Shown: positions 9,024 to 18,112, counted from the stretch's first letter. The stretch: DNA of 64,000 nucleotides from Halomonas sp. TD01 (GCF_923868895.1 NZ_OV350343.1:4078566-4142565); one strand, 5' to 3'. The notes: generated from the letters alone by a model not told the origin. Translations and numbers: made by a program.

Positions 9024-9461
9024 TTAATCGCAGTTACCAATACGCTCGCCTTCAATCACTGTATTCATGGTCAGCTCACCCATCGGCGACTGAGTGAATA
9101 TATCCACGTTGCCTTCGATCTGCTCACCCATAAAACGCATTTCGCCGTCGATAGTCGCTTCACCCCCATCGGCACGGCAAACCATGCTGTAGGAAAGGCC
9201 ATCGGCGTTCATATCCTGGTTGAGCAGCTCGCAGCCCTCTTCCTCTTCAATAAAGCCAAACTCAGCACTATCCAGCTCTTCTTGGGTAATGCACTGACGC
9301 TCGGTCTCCGTTTGATCCGGAATTTGCATGTCGCCACTCATGCTGGTCACGCTGACAAACTCCCACTCGCCAGGCGTGACGTTAGGGGTTTCTGCCTGAG
9401 CGACCATCGGGAAGGCCAAAAAGGCCGCTACTGCCATGTGTCGTATCATCATCGCACTCAT
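9024..9461 (-). CDS. DUF3617 domain-containing exported protein
   Basis: 145 residues. A signal peptide (MIRHMAVAAFLAFPMVAQA, cleaved near AQA-E) is followed by the DUF3617 pattern: TPGEWEFVSVTSM at the mature N-terminus, a conserved ERQCITQEEL cysteine and further cysteines near EGCELL, SMVCRADG and GNCD, probably disulfide-bonded in the periplasm. The protein is acidic, as expected for an exported protein of a halophile. Function unknown. An alternative start three codons in (MMIRH) gives a better Shine-Dalgarno distance. It shares the bidirectional terminator with the RND operon. Confidence 0.85.
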   Translation of the reverse strand: MSAMMIRHMAVAAFLAFPMVAQAETPNVTPGEWEFVSVTSMSGDMQIPDQTETERQCITQEELDSAEFGFIEEEEGCELLNQDMNADGLSYSMVCRADGGEATIDGEMRFMGEQIEGNVDIFTQSPMGELTMNTVIEGERIGNCD

Positions 9462-9550
9462 CTCTAGGTGGCTTTAAGGAATACGTTATCATCCTACCTG
9501 ATTCATTACTCACATGTCCTACCAGGCGGGCCCGCTGCTACACTATTATC

Positions 9551-9595
9551 TTAGAAGGGCTGTATTCAGAACGGTTGTCTTTAGAACGGTTATCT
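9551..9595. repeat. 15-bp tandem repeat, three copies
   Basis: Three head-to-tail 15-bp units: 9551-9565 (diverged), 9566-9580 and 9581-9595. The last two share AGAACGGTT(G/A)TCT. A further weak match starts at 9611. The array ends about 55 bp before the start of the CPXCG protein gene, in its probable promoter region. Confidence 0.6.
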
Positions 9596-9650
9596 CCCAA
9601 GCTGATATTTCCAGAACCAGTATTAGCAATTACATTAAGGGGAAACGGCC

Positions 9651-9860
9651 ATGCAGGATGACGCGCTAGTAAATCATGACTTTTACTGCCCCTACTGCGA
9701 TACACCACTCACTTTCCTGATCGACACCTCCCAAGGTAGCCACGATACCTGGGAGGATTGTCACCAATGCTGCGCACCGATTCAATTACATATCATTGTC
9801 TCGCTAATGAGCGGTGAGCTAGAAGCAGTACTTACCGGCCGAGACGACGATGTACTTTAA
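9651..9860 (+). CDS. CPXCG motif-containing cysteine-rich protein
   Basis: 69 residues with a zinc-ribbon-like arrangement: FYCPYCDTPL near residue 13 and DCHQCCAPIQL near residue 37, then an acidic tail. Length and motif order match the CPXCG family of small, widely conserved gammaproteobacterial proteins of unknown role. AGGGG lies about 9 nt upstream of the ATG. It probably binds one zinc ion in the cytoplasm. The gene stands alone, convergent with potI, with only 11 bp between stops and no obvious hairpin there. Confidence 0.85.
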   Translation: MQDDALVNHDFYCPYCDTPLTFLIDTSQGSHDTWEDCHQCCAPIQLHIIVSLMSGELEAVLTGRDDDVL

Positions 9861-9871
9861 CGCCTTAGTCG

Positions 9872-10714
9872 CTAAGCGCTCTCAGCTTGGCGCAGCAGCG
9901 CTTTTCGTTTTGCTTCACCACGGCGCATGAAGTACCACGCCAATAACGTTGCCAGCGATACCGTCAGAATAATCAGTGTTGCCAGCGCATTGATCTTAGG
10001 TGAAACCCCCATACGTACCGACGAAAACACCACCATTGGCAGCGTATTCGCTCCGGGGCCAGAGACAAAGCTGGCAATAACCAAGTCATCCAGTGAAAGA
10101 GTAAATGCCAGCAACCACCCCGCTGCTAATGCAGGCGAAATAACCGGCAGCGTAATAAAGAAGAAGGTCTTCACTGGCGGCGAGCCTAAATCCATGGCGG
10201 CTTCTTCAATAGAACGATCAATTTCACGCAAACGAGCTGCTACAACCACCGCAACATACGCACTACAAAACGTAGTGTGAGCGATCCAGATAGTGGCCAT
10301 GCCGCGATCAGCTGGCCAGCCGATCAGTTGAGCCATCTGCACGAACAGCAGTAATAACGATAGTCCTGTGATAACTTCCGGCATCACGAGCGGCGCGGTA
10401 ACCATGCTCGACAGCGCCGTCTTACCCCTGAAATGACCATAACGAGTCATTACAAAGGCTGCTACCGTTCCCAAGCACACCGCCATACTCGCCGCTAAAA
10501 AGGCAATTTTCAGGCTCGTCCATACCGCGGAAAGGATCTGTTGATCACGGAATAGTTCGCCATACCATTGTGTGGAAAATCCCGCCCACACCGTCACTAA
10601 CCGCGAGGCATTGAAGGAGTAAACCACCAACACCACCATCGGCAAATAAAGAAACAATAGGCCCAACACCAACATCACGGAGGTAAAGCTTGGACGTCGA
10701 CGCAGTCTCATCAT
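9872..10714 (-). CDS. potI: Putrescine ABC transporter permease PotI
   Basis: 280 residues with six predicted membrane helices. The binding-protein-dependent permease signature is EEAAMDLGSPPVKTFFFITLPVISPALAAG (EAA loop, which docks with the ATPase PotG). FSFTLSLDDLVIASFVSGPG-type motif (here AFTLSLDDLVIASFVSGPGANTLP) is typical of PotI/PotC. It is the last gene of the potFGHI importer. The start codon overlaps the potH stop (TAATG), indicating coupling. Confidence 0.93.
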   Translation of the reverse strand: MMRLRRRPSFTSVMLVLGLLFLYLPMVVLVVYSFNASRLVTVWAGFSTQWYGELFRDQQILSAVWTSLKIAFLAASMAVCLGTVAAFVMTRYGHFRGKTALSSMVTAPLVMPEVITGLSLLLLFVQMAQLIGWPADRGMATIWIAHTTFCSAYVAVVVAARLREIDRSIEEAAMDLGSPPVKTFFFITLPVISPALAAGWLLAFTLSLDDLVIASFVSGPGANTLPMVVFSSVRMGVSPKINALATLIILTVSLATLLAWYFMRRGEAKRKALLRQAESA

Positions 10715-11622
10715 TATTCAAGCTCCCGTGACTGGTAGCGATGGAACCACACAATGGGAATTAACAGCAGCAATAGCATCACCATGGCTAACGCCGAAGC
10801 CACCGGCCAATCGCGATTTAAGAAGAACTCTTCCCACAGCACTTTACCAATCATTAGCGTATCGGGGCCCCCGAGCAGCTCAGGGATAACGAACTCACCT
10901 ACCGCAGGAATAAACACCAGCATAGAACCTGCGATAATTCCCCCCATAGAGAGCGGCAGCGTGACTTTGATAAAGGTATTAAGCTTGCGCGAACCCAAAT
11001 CAGACGCTGCTTCTAGCAGCGAGTTATCTAACCGTGTTAGATGAGCATAAAGCGGTAGTACCATAAACGGTAGATAGGCGTACACGATGCCGATAATGAC
11101 AGCAAACTGAGTGTTCATCATGCGTAGCGGAGAATCGATCAGCCCCATTCCCAGCAATAAGTTATTGATCAATCCGCTATTACTTAAAATACCCATCCAC
11201 GCATAGACGCGAATCAAAAACGACGTCCACGACGGCAGCATCACCAACAGCAGCAGAATAAGCTGCCAGCGCCCAGGGGCACGGGCCATTGCATACGCCA
11301 TTGGATAGCCAATCAACAGGCATACTGCTGTTGCTACAAACGCGGTTTTTATCGAGCCCCAGTAGGCCGCCACATAGAGAGAATCCGATAACAAAAACAG
11401 ATAGTTGCCCAAATTCAAAAAGATATTGAGCGTTTGGTCAGCATACTCAACCAGCGGTCCATAGGGCGGAATAGCAATCGCGGCTTCCGAAAGGCTAATC
11501 TTTAGGACTAGCGCAAACGGTAACAAAAAGAACAGCGTAAGCCACAGAAGCGGAAGCGCGATAACCGCGCGACGACCTAATTGCAACCGCTTTACGAAGC
11601 CTGCAATGCGAGATGGCATCAT
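10714..11622 (-). CDS. potH: Putrescine ABC transporter permease PotH
   Basis: 302 residues if begun at ATG 11622, which has AGGAG 10 nt upstream; a GTG at 11646 would add eight residues but has no visible Shine-Dalgarno. Six membrane helices. The EAA loop reads LEAASDLGSRKLNTFIKVTLPLSMGGIIAG and a PotH/PotB-type segment reads FVIPELLGGPDTLMIG. It forms the heteromeric channel with PotI in the inner membrane. It starts about 30 nt after the potG stop. Confidence 0.93.
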   Translation of the reverse strand: MMPSRIAGFVKRLQLGRRAVIALPLLWLTLFFLLPFALVLKISLSEAAIAIPPYGPLVEYADQTLNIFLNLGNYLFLLSDSLYVAAYWGSIKTAFVATAVCLLIGYPMAYAMARAPGRWQLILLLLVMLPSWTSFLIRVYAWMGILSNSGLINNLLLGMGLIDSPLRMMNTQFAVIIGIVYAYLPFMVLPLYAHLTRLDNSLLEAASDLGSRKLNTFIKVTLPLSMGGIIAGSMLVFIPAVGEFVIPELLGGPDTLMIGKVLWEEFFLNRDWPVASALAMVMLLLLLIPIVWFHRYQSRELE

Positions 11623-11653
11623 GATTGGCAATCTCCTGTCAGCCACTGAGACA

Positions 11654-12838
11654 TTAGCGGTTCAGCACGATAGCGCTGTGATCTTCCCAATAGACATAAA
11701 CACTATCCTCCCAGGTTGGGCGATCACCACGCCGCTCCGTATTGGCCATACTCACTTTGATCATTTGCCCAGAGGCAGTTCGCACGTAATAAAGCGAGTA
11801 GCCTCCCAAGTAAGCAATATCGTCAACCTTGCCCGCTTCCCAGTTATACTTTGCGGATGGTTGCTCACGGGTTAACCAGATTTTCTCAGGGCGCAGCGCA
11901 GCCCACACACGGCGATCTACCGCCTGGGTGGTAATGCCATGATCAATATAGATCGGTCGAGATAATGCGGGTGATGCAATGCGACAATGGTCCGCAGCGT
12001 CTTCGACGATTTCACCTTCGAATAGATTCACCGTACCGACAAACTCCGCCACCATTCGGCTGGCTGGACTTTCATAAATATCGACCGGTGAGCCCACCTG
12101 CTCGATCCAACCATCGGCCATAATCGCAACACGGTCCGCCATGGTCATGGCTTCTTCTTGGTCGTGGGTGACCATGATGCAGGTAACACCTACCTGCTCA
12201 ATGATCTCGACTACCTCGAGCTGCATTTCAGTCCGCAGCTTTTTATCTAGCGCCCCCATCGGCTCATCCAGCAACAGCAGCTTGGGACGTTTGGCCAGCG
12301 AACGTGCAAGCGCGACCCGTTGACGCTGCCCGCCGGAAAGCTGATGCGGTTTACGCTTAGCAAAACGTTCCATATGCACTAGTTTGAGCATCTGTGCGAC
12401 ACGCGCATCGACGTCTGCCTTTGTTAGCTTGTCCTGCTTAAGCCCAAAGGCGATGTTTTGCGCTACCGTCATATGGGGAAATAACGCGTAGGATTGAAAC
12501 ATCATATTGATTTGACGCTTATGCGGCGGCATAGAGGTGATATCTTCACCGCCTAGCAGAATCCGCCCTTCGCTGGGCGTTTCAAACCCTGCCAACATGC
12601 GCAACAACGTCGACTTGCCTGATCCTGACCCACCTAGCAAGGCGAAAATTTCGCCGCGCTTTACCTGCAAATTAACATCATCGACCGCAAGCGCATCGTC
12701 GAAGCGCTTACTTAAGCGCTTTACCTCAAGCACAATATCTTCTGCAAACCTTGGCGTTTTTCCCTGAGCACGCTGAGCAGCGGGAGGAGTTGCCGCAGAA
12801 GAGGATGACGGCTCGTTCGACAGGGGCGTAGTGACCAT
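11654..12838 (-). CDS. potG: Putrescine ABC transporter ATP-binding protein PotG
   Basis: 394 residues. The N-terminal 30 residues are low-complexity. The ATPase domain follows with Walker A (GGSGSGKST), the Q-loop MMFQSYALFPHMT, signature LSGGQRQRVALARSLAKRP, Walker B LLLLDEPMGALD and the H-loop MVTHDQEEAMTMADR. A C-terminal TOBE domain (residues about 300-390) contains RPEKIWLTREQP. GGGAG sits 6 nt before the ATG. It powers uptake through PotHI with the binding protein PotF. It is separated from potF by two hairpins, which probably lower its expression relative to potF. Confidence 0.94.
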   Translation of the reverse strand: MVTTPLSNEPSSSSAATPPAAQRAQGKTPRFAEDIVLEVKRLSKRFDDALAVDDVNLQVKRGEIFALLGGSGSGKSTLLRMLAGFETPSEGRILLGGEDITSMPPHKRQINMMFQSYALFPHMTVAQNIAFGLKQDKLTKADVDARVAQMLKLVHMERFAKRKPHQLSGGQRQRVALARSLAKRPKLLLLDEPMGALDKKLRTEMQLEVVEIIEQVGVTCIMVTHDQEEAMTMADRVAIMADGWIEQVGSPVDIYESPASRMVAEFVGTVNLFEGEIVEDAADHCRIASPALSRPIYIDHGITTQAVDRRVWAALRPEKIWLTREQPSAKYNWEAGKVDDIAYLGGYSLYYVRTASGQMIKVSMANTERRGDRPTWEDSVYVYWEDHSAIVLNR

Positions 12839-12857
12839 TCGCCACTCCCATCAAAAG

Positions 12858-12872
12858 GCCCGGAAACCGGGC
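12858..12872 (-). terminator. Small GC hairpin just upstream of potG
   Basis: GCCCGG and CCGGGC pair around AAA, and on the minus strand the hairpin is followed by CTTTTG. It lies about 20 nt before the potG start and may be a second, weaker attenuator or a 5' end stabilised by RNA processing. Confidence 0.5.
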
Positions 12873-12882
12873 GTTAAAAAAG

Positions 12883-12918
12883 TAACAGCGAGCCCAGCAT
12901 TCGCTTGGCTCGCTGTTA
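12883..12918 (-). terminator. Terminator between potF and potG
   Basis: A perfect 12-bp stem (TAACAGCGAGCC / GGCTCGCTGTTA, arms 12883-12894 and 12907-12918) with a 12-nt loop is followed on the minus strand by CTTTTTT. It sits immediately after potF, as expected for partial termination that keeps the binding protein in excess over the membrane parts. Confidence 0.8.
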
Positions 12919-12931
12919 AGCGTTGACTAAA

Positions 12932-14035
12932 TTAACGACCTGATTTGACGCGATTCCAGATACGCGTACGCGCGCGCTGAACATCTTGAGGCTTCTCTAC
13001 CGCAACGTAGAGGTTTTGCATGACATCCGTTTCAGGATATACGGCAGGATCATTTAGCAACTCATCAGACAGGTACTCATTTGCCGCTGCGTTAGGGTTG
13101 GCATAACGCACATATTCACTAATTTCAGCCGCAATTTCCGGCTCTAAAATAAAATTAATAAACGCGTGAGCATTTTCAGTATTTGGGGCATCTGCAGGAA
13201 CGGCCATCATATCAAACCACAGCGCAGCACCTTCTTTAGGAATGCTGTAGCCAATGGTGAAATCACGACCGGCTTCTTCGGCACGGTCAGCCGCCTGGAA
13301 AATATCACCGGAATAACCTGCTGCCACACAAATATCGCCATTTGCTAAGTCGGAAACGTAACGAGACGAGTGGAAATAGGTAATGTTATCGCGGATGTTA
13401 GCGATTAGCTCGCCACCCGCTTCAAGATCTTCAATGTTTTCACTCAGTGGACTCAGGCCAAGGTACGCCATAGCAGGAGAAAGCATTTCATCGCCAGAGT
13501 CCAGCATGGCTAATCCACAGCCAGCATCACTAAGCTGTTTGGTAATTTCTGGATCAAATAACAGTGCCCAGCTATCAACGGGAGCATCGTCACCTAAGAT
13601 TTCGGTAACACGGTCAACGTTGTAGCCAAGCCCGTTGGTGCCCCACATATAAGGCACAGAGTACTCACTGCCTTTATCAATGCCCTCCAGATTACTCATT
13701 AGCTCCGCATCAAGATTGCCCAGGTTGGGCAGCAACTCATGATTCAGTGGCTGATAAACGCCTGCTTTTAACTGTCGCGTAAAATAATGGGTAGAAGGAA
13801 CGACAACATCGTAGCCAGAACGGCCTGACAGAAGCGCAGCGTCTAAGATTTCATTGCTGTCATAAACATCATAGGTCACTTCAATACCGGTGCGCTCGGT
13901 AAACTTTTCAAGCGTTTCAGGGGCGATGTAGTCGGACCAGTTGTAAACTCGCACTTCATTCGCTTGGGCACTAGCAGCCGCTACGGCAAAAGAGAGGGCC
14001 GTAACGGCCACTGAAAGTTTGTGAATATTCCCCAT
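12932..14035 (-). CDS. potF: Putrescine-binding periplasmic protein PotF
   Basis: 367 residues: signal peptide (MGNIHKLSVAVTALSFAVAAASAQA, cleaved before NEVRVYNWSDYI) followed by a type II periplasmic binding fold. VRVYNWSDYIAPETL, GYDVVVPSTHYFTRQL, VPYMWGTNGLGYN and GDICVAAGYSGDIFQA are PotF/PotD family signatures. AGGAG lies 7 nt before the ATG. It captures putrescine or another polyamine for PotGHI. First gene of the operon, divergent from ahpC across 343 bp. Confidence 0.94.
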   Translation of the reverse strand: MGNIHKLSVAVTALSFAVAAASAQANEVRVYNWSDYIAPETLEKFTERTGIEVTYDVYDSNEILDAALLSGRSGYDVVVPSTHYFTRQLKAGVYQPLNHELLPNLGNLDAELMSNLEGIDKGSEYSVPYMWGTNGLGYNVDRVTEILGDDAPVDSWALLFDPEITKQLSDAGCGLAMLDSGDEMLSPAMAYLGLSPLSENIEDLEAGGELIANIRDNITYFHSSRYVSDLANGDICVAAGYSGDIFQAADRAEEAGRDFTIGYSIPKEGAALWFDMMAVPADAPNTENAHAFINFILEPEIAAEISEYVRYANPNAAANEYLSDELLNDPAVYPETDVMQNLYVAVEKPQDVQRARTRIWNRVKSGR

Positions 14036-14263
14036 CTCACTACTCCTTATAAAAACCGATATCGCAAAAAATCAAGCCATTAACTGCCAGATTATTCAGA
14101 CGTCTAGCTTACGCCAAAACATCAGGAACGGCTGTGGCTACTATGCCAGACGAGCGAATTCTGCGGTGCAGCGTCGTCTATCGCAAGCCCATGTGAAAAA
14201 TTCTTGTATTCTGCTTACCGCGACCCCACTTGTAGAGTAGCCAACTCTCAAAAATACGCACTC

Positions 14264-14300
14264 ATAGCCTATATCTATCATTTAGATGAGTTTTTACAAT
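14264..14300 (+). promoter_or_regulatory. Candidate OxyR operator upstream of ahpC
   Basis: Reads ATAG-N7-CTAT-N7-ATGA-N7-CAAT, matching 13 of 16 positions of the OxyR tetramer site ATAG-N7-CTAT-N7-ATAG-N7-CTAT with exact spacing. It lies about 80-115 bp upstream of the ahpC start in the 343-bp gap shared with potF; ahpC is a classic OxyR target. The rest of the gap (14036-14263) shows no gene. Confidence 0.6.
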
Positions 14301-14378
14301 TTTAGCTATTAGTCGTAGTTGGTTATCATCAGCAACAAGCTTTTCTACTGCCATCCACTTATTTTGGAGACGTTCTAA

Positions 14379-14942
14379 ATGTCCTTGATCAATACTGAAG
14401 TAAAACCGTTTAAAGCGACTGCTTACCTGAACGGTGAATTTATCGACGTTACTGAAGCAGACTTGAAAGGTAAGTGGTCTATTTTCTTCTTTTATCCCGC
14501 CGATTTCACGTTTGTTTGCCCGACAGAACTTGGCGACCTAGCTGACAACTACGCTGAATTTAAAAAGCTAGGTGTTGAAATCTACAGCGTGTCTACTGAC
14601 ACCCACTTTACTCACAAAGCTTGGCACGACAGCTCTGAGACCATCGGCAAGCTGCAGTACCCGATGATTGCTGATCCGACCCTACAAATTTCCCGCAACT
14701 TCGAAGTACTGATCGAAGAAGCAGGCCTTGCAGAGCGTGGCACCTTCGTTGTTGATCCCGACGGCAAAATTCAGATCGTCGAAATTAACGCTGGCAACAT
14801 CGGCCGCAACGCTGAAGAGTTACTGCGCAAAGTAAAAGCTGCCCAGTACGTTCGTGAGAACCCGAACGAAGTATGCCCAGCCAAATGGAAAGAAGGTGAA
14901 GAGACACTTGCTCCGTCTCTGGACCTCGTAGGCAAAATCTAA
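14379..14942 (+). CDS. ahpC: Alkyl hydroperoxide reductase subunit C (peroxiredoxin)
   Basis: 187 residues, identical in length to E. coli AhpC. The peroxidatic cysteine is C47 in DFTFVCPTE and the resolving cysteine C166 in [16 protein letters not shown] lies 9 nt before the ATG. It is a decameric typical 2-Cys peroxiredoxin that reduces hydrogen peroxide and organic hydroperoxides and is recycled by AhpF. It has its own terminator, so ahpF can be transcribed separately. The upstream candidate OxyR site suggests peroxide induction. Confidence 0.97.
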   Translation: MSLINTEVKPFKATAYLNGEFIDVTEADLKGKWSIFFFYPADFTFVCPTELGDLADNYAEFKKLGVEIYSVSTDTHFTHKAWHDSSETIGKLQYPMIADPTLQISRNFEVLIEEAGLAERGTFVVDPDGKIQIVEINAGNIGRNAEELLRKVKAAQYVRENPNEVCPAKWKEGEETLAPSLDLVGKI

Positions 14943-14985
14943 AGGCCTACTGCTGCCGATTCAGGGTAGCCCCTTAAGGCAGCAC

Positions 14986-15013
14986 GACACCCGGGCATAC
15001 CCGGGTGTCTTTC
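14986..15013 (+). terminator. Terminator after ahpC
   Basis: GACACCCGGG / CCCGGGTGTC form a perfect 10-bp stem with loop CATA, followed by TTTCTTT. It separates ahpC from ahpF and probably gives excess AhpC. Confidence 0.85.
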
Positions 15014-15139
15014 TTTGAGTACCCGTGTTAACGCAACCATCGTTTTCCCTATCGCTCTTTCTCATGCTGCGGTCTGTCGACAGCTGCGAGCGTTTTAGGT
15101 TGAAAGCTCATTACTGCTGACTGCGAGGAAGCCACTGTC

Positions 15140-16696
15140 ATGCTGGACGCCAATTTAAAAAATCAGTTGAAAGCTTATTTAGAAAAAGTGACTCAACCGT
15201 TCGAGATCGTTGCGTCCCTCGATGACGGTGCCAAGTCACGTGAATTGTTAGGCCTGCTCGAAGACATCAGCAGCCTAAGTGACAAGATTACGCTGCAAAC
15301 TGACGGCCAAGATAATCGCAAGCCGTCATTTGCCATTAACCGTCCCGGCGAAGAAACCGGTGTGGTGTTTGCTGGGATCCCCATGGGGCACGAGTTCACC
15401 TCGTTGGTGCTAGCATTGCTGCAAGTGGGTGGACACCCACCAAAAACGTCCAAGGAACTGCTAGATCAAATCAAATCGCTCGACGGCGAAATGCTGTTCG
15501 AGACGTATTACTCGCTCTCCTGCCAGAACTGCCCAGACGTGGTTCAAGCGCTCAACTTGATGGCGATTTTCAATCCGAACGTTCGTCACGTGGCGATCGA
15601 TGGCGCACTGTTCCAAGATGAAGTCGAAGCTCGGGAAATCATGTCAGTTCCCAGCATCTATTTAAACGGCAAACCGTTTGACCAGGGACGTATGACCCTA
15701 GAGCAGATTCTAGCCAAGGTGGATACGGGCGCTGCTGAACGGGAAGCGAAACTGCTTAGCGAAAAAGCCGCCTTTGATACGCTGGTGATCGGTGGTGGCC
15801 CTGCTGGTGCGTCAGCGGCGATCTACTCTGCTCGTAAAGGAATCAACACAGGCATTGCTGCTGAGCGTTTCGGTGGACAGGTGGCAGACACCATGGGCAT
15901 TGAAAACTTTATCTCAGTCAGCCATACCGAAGGCCCTAAACTGGTTAGCGCTCTGGAAGAGCATGTTAAAGAGTATGACGTTGACGTCATGAATCTTCAG
16001 CGCGCCACGACGTTTAAAGCTGCTGAAAACGAAGGTGATTTACACGAAATAATCTTCGAGTCTGGCGCCAAGCTGAAGAGTAAAACGATCGTACTGGCAA
16101 CCGGTGCGCGCTGGCGCGAGATGAATGTGCCTGGCGAGCAACAGTATCGCAACAAAGGCGTCGCCTACTGCCCCCACTGCGATGGCCCGTTATTCAAAGG
16201 CAAACGTGTGGCTGTGATTGGCGGCGGCAACTCTGGCGTTGAGGCGGCCATCGATTTGGCTGGCATTGTGGGCCACGTCACCCTAGTAGAGTTTATGGGT
16301 GAAATGCGTGCAGACGCCGTGCTTCAGAAAAAGCTGAAGAGCCTGCCCAACGTGGACGTTATTTTAAACGCTCAAACCACAGAAGTGGCGGGCGACGGCA
16401 GTCGCGTAAACGGCTTAACCTACAAAGATCGCAACACCGATGAGCTTAAAACCATCGCGCTGGAAGGCATCTTTGTTCAAATTGGCTTAGTGCCCAATAC
16501 AGAGTGGCTGAAAGGCTCACCGATTGAAATGTCGCCCCGTGGTGAAATCATCGTCGATGCTCACGGCATGACGTCGGTACCCGGTGTGTTTGCCGCAGGC
16601 GACGTCACGACAGTGCCGTATAAGCAAATCATTATCGCCATGGGAGAAGGCGCAAAAGCATCACTTGGCGCGTTTGATTATTTGATTCGCCACTAA
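15140..16696 (+). CDS. ahpF: Alkyl hydroperoxide reductase subunit F
   Basis: 518 residues (E. coli 521). An N-terminal double-thioredoxin-fold domain carries the redox pair C128-C131 in SLSCQNCPD. The thioredoxin-reductase-like part has an FAD site [19 protein letters not shown], an NADH-binding [17 protein letters not shown] and the second CxxC in [25 protein letters not shown] and [15 protein letters not shown] close the FAD domain. It transfers electrons from NADH to AhpC. It lies 197 bp after ahpC, beyond a terminator, so it probably also has its own promoter. Confidence 0.97.
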   Translation: MLDANLKNQLKAYLEKVTQPFEIVASLDDGAKSRELLGLLEDISSLSDKITLQTDGQDNRKPSFAINRPGEETGVVFAGIPMGHEFTSLVLALLQVGGHPPKTSKELLDQIKSLDGEMLFETYYSLSCQNCPDVVQALNLMAIFNPNVRHVAIDGALFQDEVEAREIMSVPSIYLNGKPFDQGRMTLEQILAKVDTGAAEREAKLLSEKAAFDTLVIGGGPAGASAAIYSARKGINTGIAAERFGGQVADTMGIENFISVSHTEGPKLVSALEEHVKEYDVDVMNLQRATTFKAAENEGDLHEIIFESGAKLKSKTIVLATGARWREMNVPGEQQYRNKGVAYCPHCDGPLFKGKRVAVIGGGNSGVEAAIDLAGIVGHVTLVEFMGEMRADAVLQKKLKSLPNVDVILNAQTTEVAGDGSRVNGLTYKDRNTDELKTIALEGIFVQIGLVPNTEWLKGSPIEMSPRGEIIVDAHGMTSVPGVFAAGDVTTVPYKQIIIAMGEGAKASLGAFDYLIRH

Positions 16697-16780
16697 TCTG
16701 ATTCGACATTAACTAGCCTGAGGGGCGGACCCCCTGCCGCCCATTAGGCTGTTTCCTTTGACGTAAAGACCGTGACGTCA

Positions 16781-16807
16781 CGCCCGCTGCCCAGCGGGCG
16801 TTTTTTT
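16781..16807 (+). terminator. Terminator after ahpF
   Basis: CGCCCGCT / AGCGGGCG, 8-bp stem with loop GCCC, followed by seven T. Oriented for ahpF; moeB converges on it from the other side. Confidence 0.88.
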
Positions 16808-16817
16808 ATCCGTATGG

Positions 16818-17573
16818 TTAACCAGCGTGACCGCACACGGAGCAAGCAGGGTCACGAGGCACTTGGAAGTGACGCCACTGGCCGCTCAAGCCCTCAAAGG
16901 TGGAAAGTCCTTGATGCGGCTTTCCTGCGCCACTCAACAGCTTAAAAGCCTCTATCGCTTGAAAGCAGCCAATCAATCCTACCAGTGGCGCCATTACCCC
17001 GCTTTCAGCACAACTCAAGGCTTCATCTTCACTATCGCCAGGAGGATACAGGCACGCATAACAGGGGCAGGCAGGGTTGCGAGGATCAAAGACGGCTAAC
17101 TGCCCAGAGAAACGAATTGCCGCTCCTGAGACAAGTGGCACACCAGCCTGCTGAGCGGCAGCATTAATCGCATAACGGCTCGAAAAACGGTCCGTACAAT
17201 CCAACACGACATCTGCTGACGCTACCAGCGCCTTAAGCGCCTCGCCATCGGCGTGCTGTTCCAAAGCAATAACATGGCAATCAGGGTTAAGTGCCTGCAT
17301 GCTCGCTTTTGCTGACTGCGCTTTATTGGAGCCGATACTCGCCTGCTGGTGAGCGATCTGGCGCTGCAGGTTTGACAACTCTACCGTGTCGGCATCAGCA
17401 ATAGTGATTTTGCCCACGCCAGCGGCCGCTAAGTAAAGCGCCACGGGAGACCCAAGCCCACCAGCACCGATAATCAGAGCATGAGCATTTCTTAGCCGCT
17501 CCTGCCCCTCAATATCAACCTCGGGTAGCATAATTTGGCGGCTATAGCGCAGCAGCGCCTGATCATCCATCAT
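16818..17573 (-). CDS. moeB: Molybdopterin-synthase adenylyltransferase MoeB (ThiF/HesA family)
   Basis: 251 residues from ATG 17573, 4 bp past the lrp stop; a TTG at 17591 would extend it by six residues into lrp. RYSRQIMLPEVDIEGQERL opens the MoeB/ThiF family. The ATP site is IIGAGGLGSPVALYLAAAGVG with D in TIADADTVELSNLQRQ. The zinc cysteines are CPCYACLYPP and CSVCG. MoeB adenylates the C-terminus of MoaD for molybdopterin synthesis; ThiF-type function in thiamine synthesis is an alternative the sequence does not exclude. In Pseudomonas moeB directly follows prmC; here lrp lies between. Confidence 0.9.
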   Translation of the reverse strand: MMDDQALLRYSRQIMLPEVDIEGQERLRNAHALIIGAGGLGSPVALYLAAAGVGKITIADADTVELSNLQRQIAHQQASIGSNKAQSAKASMQALNPDCHVIALEQHADGEALKALVASADVVLDCTDRFSSRYAINAAAQQAGVPLVSGAAIRFSGQLAVFDPRNPACPCYACLYPPGDSEDEALSCAESGVMAPLVGLIGCFQAIEAFKLLSGAGKPHQGLSTFEGLSGQWRHFQVPRDPACSVCGHAG

Positions 17574-17577
17574 GGAA

Positions 17578-18078
17578 TTACTTATCCTCAAATTCCTCGA
17601 AATCGGGTATGTGCAAGTTGAAGCTCTCTTTCACTTCTTCCATTACCACATAGCTTTTGGACTCTTTTACCCCAGGCAGCGTCAGTACTACATCGCCTAG
17701 CAGCTGTCGGTAAGCGGACATCTCAGGAATTCGGCATTTCAAAATATAATCAAACTGGCCGGAGACCAAGTGACACTCTTGGATTTGAGGTAGTTTCTCA
17801 ACCGCCCGACGAAACTCGTCAAACACAGTAGGCGACTGAGTTTCCAGGCTAATCTCCACGAACACTAGCAGATTGGCTTTCAGCGCTTGTGGATCAAGAA
17901 TGGCTTGATAACCGCGGACAATGCCCGCGCGTTCAAGGCGTTTAACACGCTCTAAACAAGGGGTTGTGGATAAGCCGACTTCAGCGGCAAGGTCGACATA
18001 GGAAATTCGCGCATTTTCCTGCAGACAGCGCAAAATTTTAAGATCGATCCGGTCCAGCGTTCTATTTTTTGGTTTCAT
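17578..18078 (-). CDS. lrp: Leucine-responsive regulatory protein (Lrp/AsnC family)
   Basis: 166 residues from ATG 18078. The N-terminal winged HTH reads LDRIDLKILRCLQENARISYVDLAAEVGLSTTPCLERVKRLERAGIVRGY, very close to E. coli Lrp (TPCLERVRRLERQGFIQGY). The C-terminal RAM domain has IQECHLVSGQFDYILKCRIPEMSAYRQLLGD and LPGVKESKSYVVMEEVKES, again Lrp-like. It is probably the global amino-acid-responsive regulator or a close paralogue. It sits between prmC (34 bp upstream) and moeB (4 bp downstream) in the same direction, so co-transcription with translation-termination genes is possible. Confidence 0.85.
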   Translation of the reverse strand: MKPKNRTLDRIDLKILRCLQENARISYVDLAAEVGLSTTPCLERVKRLERAGIVRGYQAILDPQALKANLLVFVEISLETQSPTVFDEFRRAVEKLPQIQECHLVSGQFDYILKCRIPEMSAYRQLLGDVVLTLPGVKESKSYVVMEEVKESFNLHIPDFEEFEDK

Positions 18079-18112
18079 GGCAGGATCCAATACTGATGAA
18101 TCAAGGCAGTTA

